Shown here one piece after another: positions 5,645 through 5,916 of a DNA stretch of 5,916 nt. The stretch is from Coriobacteriia bacterium. GTDB taxonomy: Bacteria; Actinomycetota; Coriobacteriia; Coriobacteriales; UBA8131. Made by a program: the position numbers and the translations under genes. The first letter of the stretch is position 1. The number at the start of each line of letters is the position of its first letter. Where the stretch lies: NCBI GenBank assembly GCA_009781535.1, contig WQXX01000073.1:1-5916 (forward strand). The letters are read 5' to 3'. The notes under the pieces were generated by a model. That model did no database searches, was not told where the DNA came from, and worked only from the letters and a program-made list of their open reading frames with translations.

Positions 5645-5707
5645 TCAACAAAAAGAGCGTAAAACAAATCGCACGAACTATTCATAATAGCAGGGGTCGA
5701 TCAAACA

Positions 5708-5916
5708 ATGAAAAAGCCACATTTCCTCATCGCAATCCTGACGACTTCGGTATTGGCGCTTGGCTCAATACTCGGTTTCTCGTTGTCAACGGCTCATGCG
5801 GCTACACCACCAGGGCTGGGGGACGTTTGCGCTATTGTAGGAGCTGGTCCAAGCGGAGAGGATGTCGGTTATTCAGACCTTGCCGATGCGCTTGCGGTCA
5901 TGAGCTCGATGGCTCC
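5708..5916 (+). CDS. Secreted or surface protein, N-terminal part (runs off window)
   Basis: The first 69 codons of an open frame. Seen: a classical Sec signal peptide with a short charged start (MKKPH), a hydrophobic core (FLIAILTTSVLALGSILGFSL) and a cleavage site AHA-A near residue 31. The mature part begins ATPPGLGDVCAIVGAGPSGEDVGYSDLADALAVMSSM. The stretch C-A-I ... G-Y-S-D-L-A-D-A-L-A resembles the 'I-G ... Y-x-T-L-x-x-A-L' opening motif found in beta-helix or repeat-rich surface proteins of Firmicutes and Coriobacteriia (family knowledge, weak match). It would be exported; adhesin or wall-anchored status cannot be judged without the C-terminus. It is divergent from the tRNA unit. Confidence 0.75.
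   Translation, partial: MKKPHFLIAILTTSVLALGSILGFSLSTAHAATPPGLGDVCAIVGAGPSGEDVGYSDLADALAVMSSMA

Noticed and set aside
5150..5651. Two overlapping minus-strand frames of 134 and 149 codons
   Set aside because: They translate through both tRNA genes and the repeats, with no domain signal and the tRNA promoter inside them.

Overview
This is a chromosomal window of about 50% G+C, by eye, from a bacterium with tightly packed genes. The best guess is a host-associated actinobacterium of the Coriobacteriia type, or possibly a Firmicute. The guess rests on three things: the CCA-enzyme style, a stand-alone P-II-like protein, and a secreted protein whose mature start resembles the degenerate 'Y-x-D/T-L-x-x-A-L' repeats common in surface proteins of those groups. 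This is inference only; no taxonomic marker gene is present.

Left part (1-2470). The 3' end of an HD-domain CCA-adding tRNA nucleotidyltransferase gene runs on the + strand and converges on a two-gene minus-strand operon. That operon encodes a small P-II-like signalling protein followed by an ArsB/NhaD (ion transporter superfamily) permease. A perfect 17-bp stem inside the last codons of the tRNA nucleotidyltransferase gene probably terminates the incoming operon transcript and may act on both strands. The operon has a clear TATAAT box followed at once by a perfect 18-bp dyad with a third half-site, which is a strong operator candidate. The P-II protein plausibly gates the permease, as GlnK does AmtB and SbtB does SbtA.

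Middle (2470-5160). A spacer with a 17-nt tandem repeat precedes (in + coordinates) a long minus-strand gene for an unrecognised type II membrane protein of about 819 residues. It has a basic cytoplasmic tail of seven 10-residue repeats, one membrane helix and a large external region with propeller-like blades.

Right part (5160-5916). tRNA-Gly(UCC) and tRNA-Arg(UCU), both with encoded CCA, lie on the minus strand behind a good sigma-70-type promoter. The 3' end of tRNA-Gly and its 19-nt trailer are duplicated 208 bp away, flush against tRNA-Arg. This is the architecture left by integration at a tRNA gene. Divergently, a secreted protein gene begins behind an extended -10 promoter and runs off the window. 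An inverted repeat with a third half-site lies between and over the two divergent promoters.
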